From a virus: a stretch of 42,181 nucleotides of DNA. The stretch spans positions 1 through 42,181 of the IMG/VR virus record IMGVR_UViG_3300009610_000049. One strand, given 5' to 3'. The notes beneath the pieces were generated by a model, which saw only the letters and a list, made by a program, of their open reading frames with translations, was not told the DNA's origin and ran no database searches. This document shows positions 20,308-28,483 of this stretch, in pieces (positions within the stretch are counted from its first letter, which is position 1; each line of letters opens with the position of its first letter). A program made the translations under genes and the position numbers.

Positions 20308-20873
20308 GCGAACAATTGCCCGCGCTGCTGATTCAAGATACCCCTGAGGCCGAATGGGCTAAGGGCGATCCCAAGAGTATTGCCGGGCGCATCACGCGCG
20401 CACGCAATGAGGGGTTCGTCGGCCTTACCCCATACCAACGGCAGTTCGCCCTTGAATTCGTGCTGTCAGGCACTAGCCTCAAGAAGATCGCAAGGCTGAT
20501 GGATTTGCCACAGCCCATGGTGCAGCGGATGTATAACGACCCAGTGGTAAGGGCGTATATATCTGACCTGCAAAAAGAGGTGGCGGCCCATAGGCTCATT
20601 AATGACCAGTGGGTGGAAAATCAAATATTGAAGAATATGCCAAAGCTGGAAGGGGAAGAGGCCATTGATATTGTCACGTCAAAGGGCACTCACGTTAAGC
20701 AGAAGAAGTACCACGGCGCAGAACTGGTTAGCCTGTTCAAACACTTTGGCGCATCGCAGGAAGGAAAGACGGCCGCTGGCAGTGGCGTTAATGTGCAAAT
20801 CAACTTCGGCGATATTCTATCGAAGCCGCCCACGGTAACGATCAATATGGACGATCAGGCCGACGATGCGTGA
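20304..20873 (+). CDS. terS: Terminase small subunit
   Basis: 189 residues. Recognises phage DNA and loads the large subunit. Residues 32-75 hold a helix-turn-helix-like stretch (YQRQFALEFVLSGTSLKKIARLMDLPQPMVQRMY). A helical middle (ISDLQKEVAAHRLINDQWVENQILKNMPK) follows, for oligomerisation, and then a beta-like C-terminus ending in an acidic tail (NMDDQADDA). Supported strongly by position, 8 bp overlapping the large subunit gene; the sequence motif alone would be moderate. Confidence 0.75.
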   Translation: MSEQLPALLIQDTPEAEWAKGDPKSIAGRITRARNEGFVGLTPYQRQFALEFVLSGTSLKKIARLMDLPQPMVQRMYNDPVVRAYISDLQKEVAAHRLINDQWVENQILKNMPKLEGEEAIDIVTSKGTHVKQKKYHGAELVSLFKHFGASQEGKTAAGSGVNVQINFGDILSKPPTVTINMDDQADDA

Positions 20874-22293
20874 TTATCGAGTAAATAAGAACGTACAGCT
20901 ACCTAATAACTGGTTCCCAATGGCCCACCAGAGGGAGTTTTTCGACTATCTGTTTGAGAACGGCGGCTTTCCGGAGAAGAAACGTGCGTTTCTCACATGG
21001 CATCGACGGGCAGGTAAGGACTCCTGTTCAATCAACGGACTGGCAATCGCGTCACAGCTACGGACAGGTACATATTGGCATTTGCTTCCCACCCTTAATC
21101 AAGGGCGCAAAGTCGTCTGGAACGGCGTGGACTCGTCTGGGCGCCGCATTATCCACCAAGCATTCCCGAAAGAGCTTATTGAAGTATCGAACGAAAACGA
21201 AATGAATTTGCGCCTCAAAGGGGGCAGTTATTACCAAGTTGTGGGCAGTGATAACTATAACTCTCTAGTAGGTTCAAACCCTATCGGAGTCATCTTTTCA
21301 GAATGGGCGCTCTCCGACCCCGCTGCGTGGGATTTCGTTCGCCCCATTCTTCTTGAAAACAAGGGCTTTGCCGCCTTTATTACTACGCCCCGAGGAAAGA
21401 ACCACGCATACAAGCTATGGAAGACGGCATGCAAGCCCAGTTCTAACTGGTTTACCAGTACGAAAAGTATCCGTGACACGTTCCGCAATAACGGTGAACG
21501 GATCATTACACTAGAAGACATTGAATCAGAGCGGGAAGAGGGGGTCGCGGATGAGATCATCGAACAGGAATATTTCTGCTCCTGGGAAGGCATTAACTTT
21601 GGATCTATTTACGGCAAGCAACTCGGAAAGTGCGAGCACCAACAAATCGAATTCGATGAACCGTTCATCGCCGATTTGCCTGTATATAGCGCATGGGACA
21701 TTGGGCATTCCGACGCTACCGCAATCTGGTTCTATCAAATCGTCAATGGCGAGGTTCACATTATACATTTTCTTACCGGCACTGGACGGGATGCAGACGA
21801 TTGGTTGGATGAGCTTGAAACGCTACCGTATGCCCTTGGCACTCCGGCCCTACCTCACGATGCCAAAAACAAGACCTTTGCCACCAAGCTTTCTGCCCGC
21901 GAAAGATTCATCGCCCGAGGACTCCCCCCCTATATCGTGCCTAATATGTCCGTCGCCATGGGCATCCAAGCGGTGCGTGCAATGCTGCCCGCCGTGTGGT
22001 TTAATACCGGCGATAAGACGGTAGAAAAGGGAATCGAGCATCTGGAAGCCTACCATTATGAATGGGATGAAGATGCCAAAGTCTTTAGCACTACGCCCGC
22101 ACATGATGAGCATTCCCACCCCGCAGATGCCATGAGAATGCTGGCCCTTTCTAAGAACGTAACCGAACAGTGTAATAAGAACCGTCGCACGACCGCTAAA
22201 GGCCCCAAGTATTTCAATACCCCTCTTGGCCGTGCCCTGAACCTAGAAAACCTCTTCCAAGACCGCAGGGATCGCAATAACCGGAGAGTCTAA
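20866..22293 (+). CDS. terL: Terminase large subunit
   Basis: 475 residues. Packaging ATPase and nuclease. The Walker A-like HRRAGKD is at residues 46-52, the Walker B-like GVIFSE near 141-146, followed by the coupling motif ITTPRGKNH. The RNase H-like nuclease begins SAWDIGHSDATAIW near 278, with a later HDEHSHPADAMRM near 413 completing the acidic site. The family resembles podophage terminases with an HRR-type A motif. With no end repeats or cos seen and the genome circular in assembly, headful packaging is likely. Confidence 0.9.
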   Translation: MRDYRVNKNVQLPNNWFPMAHQREFFDYLFENGGFPEKKRAFLTWHRRAGKDSCSINGLAIASQLRTGTYWHLLPTLNQGRKVVWNGVDSSGRRIIHQAFPKELIEVSNENEMNLRLKGGSYYQVVGSDNYNSLVGSNPIGVIFSEWALSDPAAWDFVRPILLENKGFAAFITTPRGKNHAYKLWKTACKPSSNWFTSTKSIRDTFRNNGERIITLEDIESEREEGVADEIIEQEYFCSWEGINFGSIYGKQLGKCEHQQIEFDEPFIADLPVYSAWDIGHSDATAIWFYQIVNGEVHIIHFLTGTGRDADDWLDELETLPYALGTPALPHDAKNKTFATKLSARERFIARGLPPYIVPNMSVAMGIQAVRAMLPAVWFNTGDKTVEKGIEHLEAYHYEWDEDAKVFSTTPAHDEHSHPADAMRMLALSKNVTEQCNKNRRTTAKGPKYFNTPLGRALNLENLFQDRRDRNNRRV

Positions 22294-22294
22294 A

Positions 22295-24370
22295 ATGGCT
22301 GATAAGCAGCAAGAGAAAAATCCTTGGCCGACTAGACTCGAATCATGGAACGAGTTTAGTCGCAAGTTCCATGAACGCGGATGCAAGATAGAAGCGCGAT
22401 ACGAGGACGACCGGGAAGCGATGGGGCAGGATGACCCTTCTAGCCTAGGTGGTCAGTATAAGCGCGTCAATATGTTTTACAGTAATACCTCCATCCTCAA
22501 AGAAAGCCTCTATAACAGCCTTCCAAAGCCCGACGTGTCGCGCCTGCATAAAGGCGAGTTCGATAACGACCCCTCCCGCGTCGCGGCATTAATCGTCCAG
22601 CGTGCCCTCACATACGAGGTCCATTGCGCTAAGTATTTTGATGAGGGTGTCAAGTCTGCCATTTTGGATAGACTTGTCCCCGGCATGGGTACTATGTGGA
22701 TGACGTTTAAGCCCCCGGAAGATGGGCGGCCAGAAGAGGTCGCATGTGACTTCGTTCACTGGCGGGACTTGCTATTTGAACCCCGGCGCAAGTGGGAAGA
22801 GTGCATGTGGGTCGGCCGCAAGCTGCATCTTGACCACGATGAGGCTAAAAAGCGGTGGGGGGAGCGGGTAGGTGAATTGCCCACCCAGAAGAACAATAAT
22901 TACATCCTTGCGCCGAACCTGATTGACAAGGGCAAGGTATGTGTAATTCAGATGTGGGATAAGGCGAAGAAAGAAGTCCTCCATTTGACGGAACAGGGCA
23001 CGATTCTGGACCGGGTTAAAGACCCGTATGAGCTAGCGAGTTTCTATCCCTGCCCGAAGCCCCTGATTGCCTCGCCTCCGACCAGTAAATTCTTGCCGCT
23101 GGCCGATTATTATATGGCGCAGGACCAGTATACCCAGATGGATACCCTTTACGCTCGTATGAGCCTCATTGTAGAGGCTTGCAGGGTCGCGGGTGTCTAT
23201 GATGCGTCCCAGCCAGAGATAGGGCGCATGCTTTCCGGCACCGAAAACAAGCTAATTCCAGTCGATAACTGGGCAATGTTTGCAGATAAGGGCGGTGCAA
23301 AAGGCACAATTGACTGGTTCCCAGTTGAAACGATCACCGGAGTGCTGCAACAACTAGTCGCAACGTATGGATTCCTGAAGGATCAGCTATTTGAAGTAAC
23401 GGGCATGGCGGATATCATCCGGGGCTCGTCAAATCAGTACGAAACTCTGGGTGCGCAGCAGATCAAAGCGCAGTTTGCATCCGTTCGCATGACGGCACTA
23501 CAACGGGACGTGGCTTTCTTCGTCCGAGACAGCCTCAGAATCATGGCTGAACTTTTGTGCCAACTCTACAGCGATCAAAAGCTGTCCGCAGTGTGTGGAA
23601 CGTTGCCAATGACCGATCAGCCGCATGTGCAATCGGCTATCGCCATCCTCCGTGACGATTTCCAGACGAAATACAGCATTGATATTGAGGCGGATTCGCT
23701 CACACAAGCCGACTGGGCTTTGGAACAGTCTCAGCGGATGGAATTGACGCAAACGCTATCGCAATTCTTGGCCTCTGCGGTGCCTGCGATTGAAAGTAAC
23801 CCGTCGCTAGCGCCTTTGATGATGCAAATTTTGAAATTCTCGCTGGTTGGTTTCAAGGGCAGTGCAGAACTGGAAGGCGCATTGGATTCTGCCATGACTG
23901 CGCTTGAACAGGCTGGCGGAATGCCAGAAAAGCCGGACCCGGAAGCGCAAAAGGCGGAAATGGAGACTCAGAAGATGCAGCAAGAGCTACAATTGGCCCA
24001 GCAAAAGCAAGCGGGTGATATGCAACTTTTGCAGCAGAAGGCAGCACTAGAAATGCAGCTAAAGCGTGAGGAAATGCAGCTAAAGCGCGAAGAGCATATG
24101 ATGGATATGCAATTTGAACGTGAAAAGCACGATCAAGCGATGCAATTTGAGCGTGAGAAGTTCGTCATTGAGTCACAACGCGATGCAATTCATGGCGCAC
24201 AGGAAATGCAGCAAAATGCGCAGCGATTTGAGCATGAAAGATTGCAGGATGATGCGCGTCTAGGAGCAGAGCTAGCAGGTGGTGCGAAAAAGACAGAAGC
24301 AGAGGTAGCAAGGACTAAAGCAGTAGCAGCGGCGAAGCCGAAACCCACCACAACCCCAAAGGGGAAGTAA
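22295..24370 (+). CDS. Portal (head-tail connector) protein
   Basis: 691 residues. Forms the dodecameric DNA gate at the capsid vertex. The body (residues 1-540) has podovirus portal features: an early WNEFSRKFHERGCKIEARY, then NMFYSNTSILKESLYNSLPKPDV and FVHWRDLLFEPRRKW, and DQLFEVTGMADIIRG in the middle. Residues 550-680 form an extended Gln/Met/Glu/Lys-rich coiled coil with repeated MQLKREE/MQFEREK heptads and a basic tail ending PKPTTTPKGK, like the barrel and tail of P22-type portals. GGAGAG ribosome site. Confidence 0.85.
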   Translation: MADKQQEKNPWPTRLESWNEFSRKFHERGCKIEARYEDDREAMGQDDPSSLGGQYKRVNMFYSNTSILKESLYNSLPKPDVSRLHKGEFDNDPSRVAALIVQRALTYEVHCAKYFDEGVKSAILDRLVPGMGTMWMTFKPPEDGRPEEVACDFVHWRDLLFEPRRKWEECMWVGRKLHLDHDEAKKRWGERVGELPTQKNNNYILAPNLIDKGKVCVIQMWDKAKKEVLHLTEQGTILDRVKDPYELASFYPCPKPLIASPPTSKFLPLADYYMAQDQYTQMDTLYARMSLIVEACRVAGVYDASQPEIGRMLSGTENKLIPVDNWAMFADKGGAKGTIDWFPVETITGVLQQLVATYGFLKDQLFEVTGMADIIRGSSNQYETLGAQQIKAQFASVRMTALQRDVAFFVRDSLRIMAELLCQLYSDQKLSAVCGTLPMTDQPHVQSAIAILRDDFQTKYSIDIEADSLTQADWALEQSQRMELTQTLSQFLASAVPAIESNPSLAPLMMQILKFSLVGFKGSAELEGALDSAMTALEQAGGMPEKPDPEAQKAEMETQKMQQELQLAQQKQAGDMQLLQQKAALEMQLKREEMQLKREEHMMDMQFEREKHDQAMQFEREKFVIESQRDAIHGAQEMQQNAQRFEHERLQDDARLGAELAGGAKKTEAEVARTKAVAAAKPKPTTTPKGK

Positions 24371-24371
24371 A

Positions 24372-24857
24372 ATGGGATTCCTCAAGAAGCTAAAGAAAGT
24401 AATCAAGAAGATCGACCCCATTGGGTCGAAAATCCATGAGGCCACGGGCGGCAAACTCCACTCTGCCGTTGCGAAGGCGACCAATACCGGCGTGCTGGGT
24501 AAGCTGTCAAAGCTGGACCCTGTTATGTCGGCTGTTCGCAAGTCGTCTATGGGGCAGGCGCTACGGGAGTTTCCGGGCAATGAATCGCGCCCTCTTGCAG
24601 CCCCTCCCCCGATGGCTCCCCCGGCAGGCGTTGTACCGCCTCAAATGCCCGCAGGATCGGGCATGGCAGCCCCGCCAATGCCGGCACCAATGACTCCCCC
24701 AATGTCTGGGCCGGGAATGGGCGCTCCTGGCCCTATGGGTGGTGTAGTTCCTCCGGGTGGTCCGATGGGGGCTCCGATGGGTAGCGCACGCACCCCAATG
24801 GCGGCACGCGGGGCGGCACTAAGAGGTATGGGTAGGATGAGTCGGCCGGGGTACTAA
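24372..24857 (+). CDS. Pro/Met/Gly-rich virion-region protein
   Basis: 161 residues. Basic N-terminal helix (GFLKKLKKVIKKIDPIG), then SKIHEATGGKLHSAVAKATNTG. Residues 75-161 are low-complexity with repeated PP-M, PMxxP and GPMG units and a basic end. Could be an internal or ejected protein that binds DNA or membrane through the Lys-rich start. It follows the portal by one base. No family recognised. Confidence 0.6.
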   Translation: MGFLKKLKKVIKKIDPIGSKIHEATGGKLHSAVAKATNTGVLGKLSKLDPVMSAVRKSSMGQALREFPGNESRPLAAPPPMAPPAGVVPPQMPAGSGMAAPPMPAPMTPPMSGPGMGAPGPMGGVVPPGGPMGAPMGSARTPMAARGAALRGMGRMSRPGY

Positions 24858-24858
24858 T

Positions 24859-25008
24859 ATGCCGTACAAGTCAGAAAAACAGGCGCGGCTTATGCGAGCG
24901 GTTGCCCACAGTCCTAAGTTCGCAAAGAAAGTGGATATTCCGCAATCGGTAGGCCGCAAGTTTGAACAACATAAGAACCCTAAAGCGAAGGCTTTGCGGG
25001 GGTACTAA
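24859..25008 (+). CDS. Small basic conserved-looking protein
   Basis: 49 residues, MPYKSEKQARLMRAVAHSP, ending KALRGY, strongly basic. Small proteins of this look (a start of KSEKQARLMRA...) are common beside phage portal genes. Its stop and the next start share an A (TAATG). A structural or DNA-binding role is inferred from position only. Confidence 0.7.
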   Translation: MPYKSEKQARLMRAVAHSPKFAKKVDIPQSVGRKFEQHKNPKAKALRGY

Positions 25009-25427
25009 TGATTTATCCCTATAAGTGTAGCCGATGTGGAGCGGGATATGACAGAGTATGCTCACTTGACGAATACGAGCGAAACCCCGGCATACCCTGT
25101 CTATGTGGAGCCGATATGGGGCGTGTCATCACTGCCCCTAGGGTGCTTCTACATACTAAACCGTTTGAGCCATTCAAATCGCCCGTGGATGGCTCTATCG
25201 TTTCCTCGCGGCGGGAGCTACAGGAACACAACAAAAGAAATAGCGTCGTCAATACGCATGACGGATACGACGAACAGACGATACTTGGTTGGACGCAGAA
25301 AGACTACCAGAAACCGCTAGACGAAGAGCGGAAGAAAGACCTGAAAGATGACATGAGAAAGGCAGTACAGAAACTAGAAGAAGGCTATACTCCGCATCCC
25401 GCCTCCGAAGATGAGATAATCCCATGA
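25008..25427 (+). CDS. FmdB-like zinc-ribbon protein
   Basis: 139 residues. The start IYPYKCSRCGAGYDRVCSL, followed after 14 residues by CLCGADM, is a CxxC...CxC ribbon like that of the FmdB/regulatory zinc-ribbon family often found near phage packaging genes. The rest is polar and helical (EERKKDLKDDMRKAVQKLEEGY). Overlaps the scaffold gene start (ATGA). Function in virion formation is unknown; no enzymatic motif. Confidence 0.7.
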   Translation: MIYPYKCSRCGAGYDRVCSLDEYERNPGIPCLCGADMGRVITAPRVLLHTKPFEPFKSPVDGSIVSSRRELQEHNKRNSVVNTHDGYDEQTILGWTQKDYQKPLDEERKKDLKDDMRKAVQKLEEGYTPHPASEDEIIP

Positions 25428-26530
25428 ATGGCGCCCCCGACAACATTAATGACGACGTAAGAGCCGCATTCAATAGCTTGGCTGCTTCTGAGGGGTCTAC
25501 GGCTGCCCCTGAACCTCCTGTTTCTGATATTATCCCTCCCCCGAAAGTAGAAAGCAAGACTGACGGTGTGCGTGATGCGCATGGCCGGTTTTTGCCTAAG
25601 GACAAGGACGAAAAGGACGTAATTCCGCCGCTGACTGAACCGAAGGCCCCTGTACCCCCGGTAACGCCGCCCGCTTCATCTACTCCCCCTGATCCAAATG
25701 CTCCGATAAAGCTGGATGCGACAAAGCCGCCTCAGGGCTGGACTCCTGAGATGAAAGCTAAGTGGGATAAAGTACCTGAGGATATCAGAGCAGAAGTCAT
25801 CCGCCGGGAAGAGGATATGGCGGCCGGTGTTCAGCGCCTAATGCAGCAGACGGAACCCGCAAGGCAAATCTATAGTGTGTTGGAGCCCTACGAACCGTAT
25901 TTCCAGCAGATCGAGCTAGAGCCCGCTGAATATCTCACTCAGATGATTCAATCTGAGCAGGTATTGGCGCTAGGTAATCCCGCACAGAAGTTCACCCAGC
26001 TACTTGAAATCGCAGATGGCTACGGCATCCCCATCCGTCAGGCTTTGGATCAAGCTATGGGCGGAAAGCTGCAAGCCTTCATCGAGGAATCCCACAAGCA
26101 TCATCGCACCCCGCCTAGCCTCCCGCCAGAGGTAGCAAGGGAGCTACAGGAACAGCGTGACTGGCGTGCGAATCTGGAAGCCACGGCGGCGAAGAATGAG
26201 CTAGAGGCTTTTACCGCAGATAAGACGGCTCATCCGTTTATGGATCAAGTGCGTGACCAGATGGCGGATGTGATTGAATCGGGTGTCTGTGAAACCTATC
26301 AGGATGCCTATGATTATTGCGTGTGGAAAAATCCCACCCTTCGGGCACAGGCAGCGGCACAGGCAAATGGCAGTAGCCAATTGAATGGCGTGCAAGCCCG
26401 CCAAGTAGCAGCCGCCGCCGTTGTGCCTCCGGCATCGTCTGGCTTGTCTACGGCCCCTGAGGATGGCTTGGGCGACGATATCTATGCTGACGTGCGCAGA
26501 GCTATTGCAGCCCAGACTTCCGGGGTGTAA
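25424..26530 (+). CDS. Putative capsid scaffold protein
   Basis: 368 residues. Position directly ahead of the major capsid gene and composition fit a scaffold. The disordered Pro/Ala/Asp-rich N-terminus (about 1-100) includes a stretch DAHGRFLPKDKDEKD. The helical middle (WTPEMKAKWDKVPEDIRAEV, GVQRLMQQTEPARQIYSVLEPYEPYF) is characteristic of podophage scaffolds. A helical, Ala-rich C-terminus would contact capsid protein. The start overlaps the upstream stop. Confidence 0.72.
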   Translation: MNGAPDNINDDVRAAFNSLAASEGSTAAPEPPVSDIIPPPKVESKTDGVRDAHGRFLPKDKDEKDVIPPLTEPKAPVPPVTPPASSTPPDPNAPIKLDATKPPQGWTPEMKAKWDKVPEDIRAEVIRREEDMAAGVQRLMQQTEPARQIYSVLEPYEPYFQQIELEPAEYLTQMIQSEQVLALGNPAQKFTQLLEIADGYGIPIRQALDQAMGGKLQAFIEESHKHHRTPPSLPPEVARELQEQRDWRANLEATAAKNELEAFTADKTAHPFMDQVRDQMADVIESGVCETYQDAYDYCVWKNPTLRAQAAAQANGSSQLNGVQARQVAAAAVVPPASSGLSTAPEDGLGDDIYADVRRAIAAQTSGV

Positions 26531-26543
26531 AGTAGGCCAATCG

Positions 26544-26576
26544 GGGAGGGGTCGCCGACACCGCGTGACCCCTTCC
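26544..26576. other. Hairpin between scaffold and capsid genes
   Basis: 10-bp stem GGGAGGGGTC with GACCCCTTCC (one G-U pair) and a 13-nt loop, in the 114-bp gap before the capsid gene; no T-run. It may be a processing or stability site that sets high capsid-protein levels. Confidence 0.5.
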
Positions 26577-26644
26577 ACGTGAGGCTGACCCTCGTAATGC
26601 GAAGTGAAGAACCCTTCCATTAGCGTCCTCTGAGGGCACCCCAA

Positions 26645-27604
26645 ATGGCATTCCCGAACGTAAGCGATATTATCGCTACCACAATCGAATCCCGCACGCG
26701 CAAGATCGCGGATAACGTCACCAAGAATAACGCCCTCCTGATGCGCCTTTCCCAAAAGGGCAAGATGAGGACGTTTTCTGGTGGTCGCCTCATTTACGAA
26801 GAACTGAGTTTTGCCGAGAACGGCAATGCCGGTTGGTACAGCGGCTATGACCTGCTGCCCGTTGCAGCGCAGGACGTGCTTTCCGCTGCCCAGTTCGATA
26901 TCAAGCAGGCTGCTTGCCCCGTCGTCGTTTCCGGCCTTGAAATGCTGCAAAATGCAGGCCCGGAACAGATGATTGACCTGATCGGCGCACGCATCGACGT
27001 TGCTGAATCCACCATGCGCAATCTGGTATGCGGTGGCCTGTACTCCGATGGCACCGGCTCAGGTGGCAAGGAAATTACCGGCCTGAATGCCGCTGTTCCG
27101 CTTGATCCAACTACCGGAACCTACGGCGGTATCGACCGTGTAACCTGGACCTTCTGGCGTTCCAAGCTGGTGAACGTCACTTCCACGGCTACTATTCAGG
27201 CCAATTTTAACAGCCTGTGGGCGCAGCTTGTGCGTGGCAATGATCGCCCCGACCTCATCCCCGTTGACAACGTGGTTTGGCAGGCATACGTGGCCTCGCT
27301 ACAGGCACAGCAACGCTTCAATGGTACGGAAGTCGGTAACCTAGGTTTCCCGACCATTAAGTACATGGATGCTGACGTGGTACTGGATGGCGGTATCGGT
27401 GGTTTCTGCCCTGCTGGTACGGGCTTCATGCTCAATACCGATTACATCCGCTTCCGTCCACACAGCGCGCGTAACTTCGTTCCGCTGTCCCCGAACAAGC
27501 GGTATTCGATCAACCAAGACGCCGAAGTTCAGATCATGGCATGGGCCGGAAATCTGACCACTTCGGGCGGCCAGTTCCAAGGCCGGCTCGACGTGAATCC
27601 GTAA
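26645..27604 (+). CDS. Major capsid protein
   Basis: 319 residues. MAFPNVSDIIATTIESRTRKIADNVTKNNALLMRL at the start, then SGGRLIYEEL, GWYSGYDLLPV, and a central QAACPVVVSGLEMLQNAG and AESTMRNLVCGGLYSDG. Late IPVDNVVWQAYVASLQAQQRF and FVPLSPNKRYSINQDAEVQ. The pattern matches HK97-fold capsid proteins of small podoviruses without a delta domain cleavage site. Its place after scaffold supports the call. Confidence 0.82.
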   Translation: MAFPNVSDIIATTIESRTRKIADNVTKNNALLMRLSQKGKMRTFSGGRLIYEELSFAENGNAGWYSGYDLLPVAAQDVLSAAQFDIKQAACPVVVSGLEMLQNAGPEQMIDLIGARIDVAESTMRNLVCGGLYSDGTGSGGKEITGLNAAVPLDPTTGTYGGIDRVTWTFWRSKLVNVTSTATIQANFNSLWAQLVRGNDRPDLIPVDNVVWQAYVASLQAQQRFNGTEVGNLGFPTIKYMDADVVLDGGIGGFCPAGTGFMLNTDYIRFRPHSARNFVPLSPNKRYSINQDAEVQIMAWAGNLTTSGGQFQGRLDVNP

Positions 27605-27616
27605 GGAGAATGAACC

Positions 27617-27772
27617 ATGAAACTCCGACGTGATGCCGTGCCTCAAGACGAAGCCCCAGAAACCAAGGATGTGCCACAGGAAGGAAGTGGTATTCCGCCA
27701 TCTGGATTGCCTATCGGTGTGGAGCACCAATCTGGTGAAGTCCCGCTATGCGGGAATGAGCCTCTGCCATAA
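27617..27772 (+). CDS. 51-residue protein
   Basis: MKLRRDAVPQDEAPETKDVP, ending GNEPLP. Acidic, Pro/Glu-rich, with a basic start. The ribosome site AAGGAG is at good spacing, 12 bp after the capsid gene. A longer frame from 27630 in another phase is its shadow. Possibly a minor head protein; no family. Confidence 0.55.
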   Translation: MKLRRDAVPQDEAPETKDVPQEGSGIPPSGLPIGVEHQSGEVPLCGNEPLP

Positions 27773-27862
27773 GTTCTCCGAGCGGGCGGCTCGCGGGTAC
27801 AGGTTGACGGTTATCCTGCACAAGAAAACCGATCTTTACTCAGCCCTCAGGAGGACTCCAAA

Positions 27863-28483
27863 ATGCCTGCTACCAACATGGCTGGTCCGCTGGTAGTCCC
27901 AGCTAACCCCAGCGGCGGCAAATTTGTACTGATGACCCCATTCGGTGGGCCGAAGGGCTCGCCGTTGGATCGTGATACGACTGGTAATGCTTCGACTGGC
28001 GCGTTGATGACCGGTATTGGCATGAATGCCACCCGGAAAATCAATATCTCCACGGGCACCAGTCCATTCACTGCTCCTCAGTCTATTAAGAACTCCGGTT
28101 TTACCGATGATTACATCCCCGGCGTTACGCTACCTAATGGCACACTTGCCACGACTGCTATTCTGCTTGCTATTGGTGGTGGTCGTAGTAATATTGTCGG
28201 CGGCGGTAATACTGGATTGGGCGTTTCTACAGTTGCTCCATTCATTGCCGTTCCGATCCTAGGCTTTGGTGCTGGCGGTTCGCGTGATGCTGGTGCCGGT
28301 CCTGTATTTACTGGCTTCGGTACGAAGATCGTAACGGCGGCCGGTGCGGTAGCGATTGGCGCAGTGGTTGAAACCGGTTATGTCAATCGTGGTGAGGCTG
28401 CTATGGTGGCTACTGAATCTATCCTTGGTTCCGGTACTGGTGCTTCTGTTACGCCAACGGTATTCGGGGAAGAGGAAGAGTAA
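27863..28483 (+). CDS. Virion-region protein, Gly/Ala/Thr-rich
   Basis: 206 residues with a perfect AGGAGG ribosome site. Low-complexity Gly/Ala/Thr composition with many hydrophobic beta-like stretches (GTLATTAILLAIGGGRSNIVGGG, VAPFIAVPILGFGAGGS, TAAGAVAIGAVVETGYV) and an acidic end (EEEE). Lacks a classical signal peptide. Position between capsid and adhesin genes suggests a head decoration or adaptor protein. Stop overlaps the next start (TAATG). Confidence 0.6.
   Translation: MPATNMAGPLVVPANPSGGKFVLMTPFGGPKGSPLDRDTTGNASTGALMTGIGMNATRKINISTGTSPFTAPQSIKNSGFTDDYIPGVTLPNGTLATTAILLAIGGGRSNIVGGGNTGLGVSTVAPFIAVPILGFGAGGSRDAGAGPVFTGFGTKIVTAAGAVAIGAVVETGYVNRGEAAMVATESILGSGTGASVTPTVFGEEEE

Noticed and set aside
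26573-26588. TTCCACGTGAGG resembling a third parS
   Set aside because: Only the CCACGTG core matches; the right half is broken, so it does not meet the consensus.
26201-26950. Leftward 249-residue open frame
   Set aside because: Antisense to the end of the scaffold and start of the capsid gene and bridging the intergenic hairpin; Cys/His/Arg-rich mirror sequence.
27773-27862. TTGACG at 27813 as a possible rightward promoter
   Set aside because: No acceptable -10 at 16-19 bp; more likely ordinary operon spacing.
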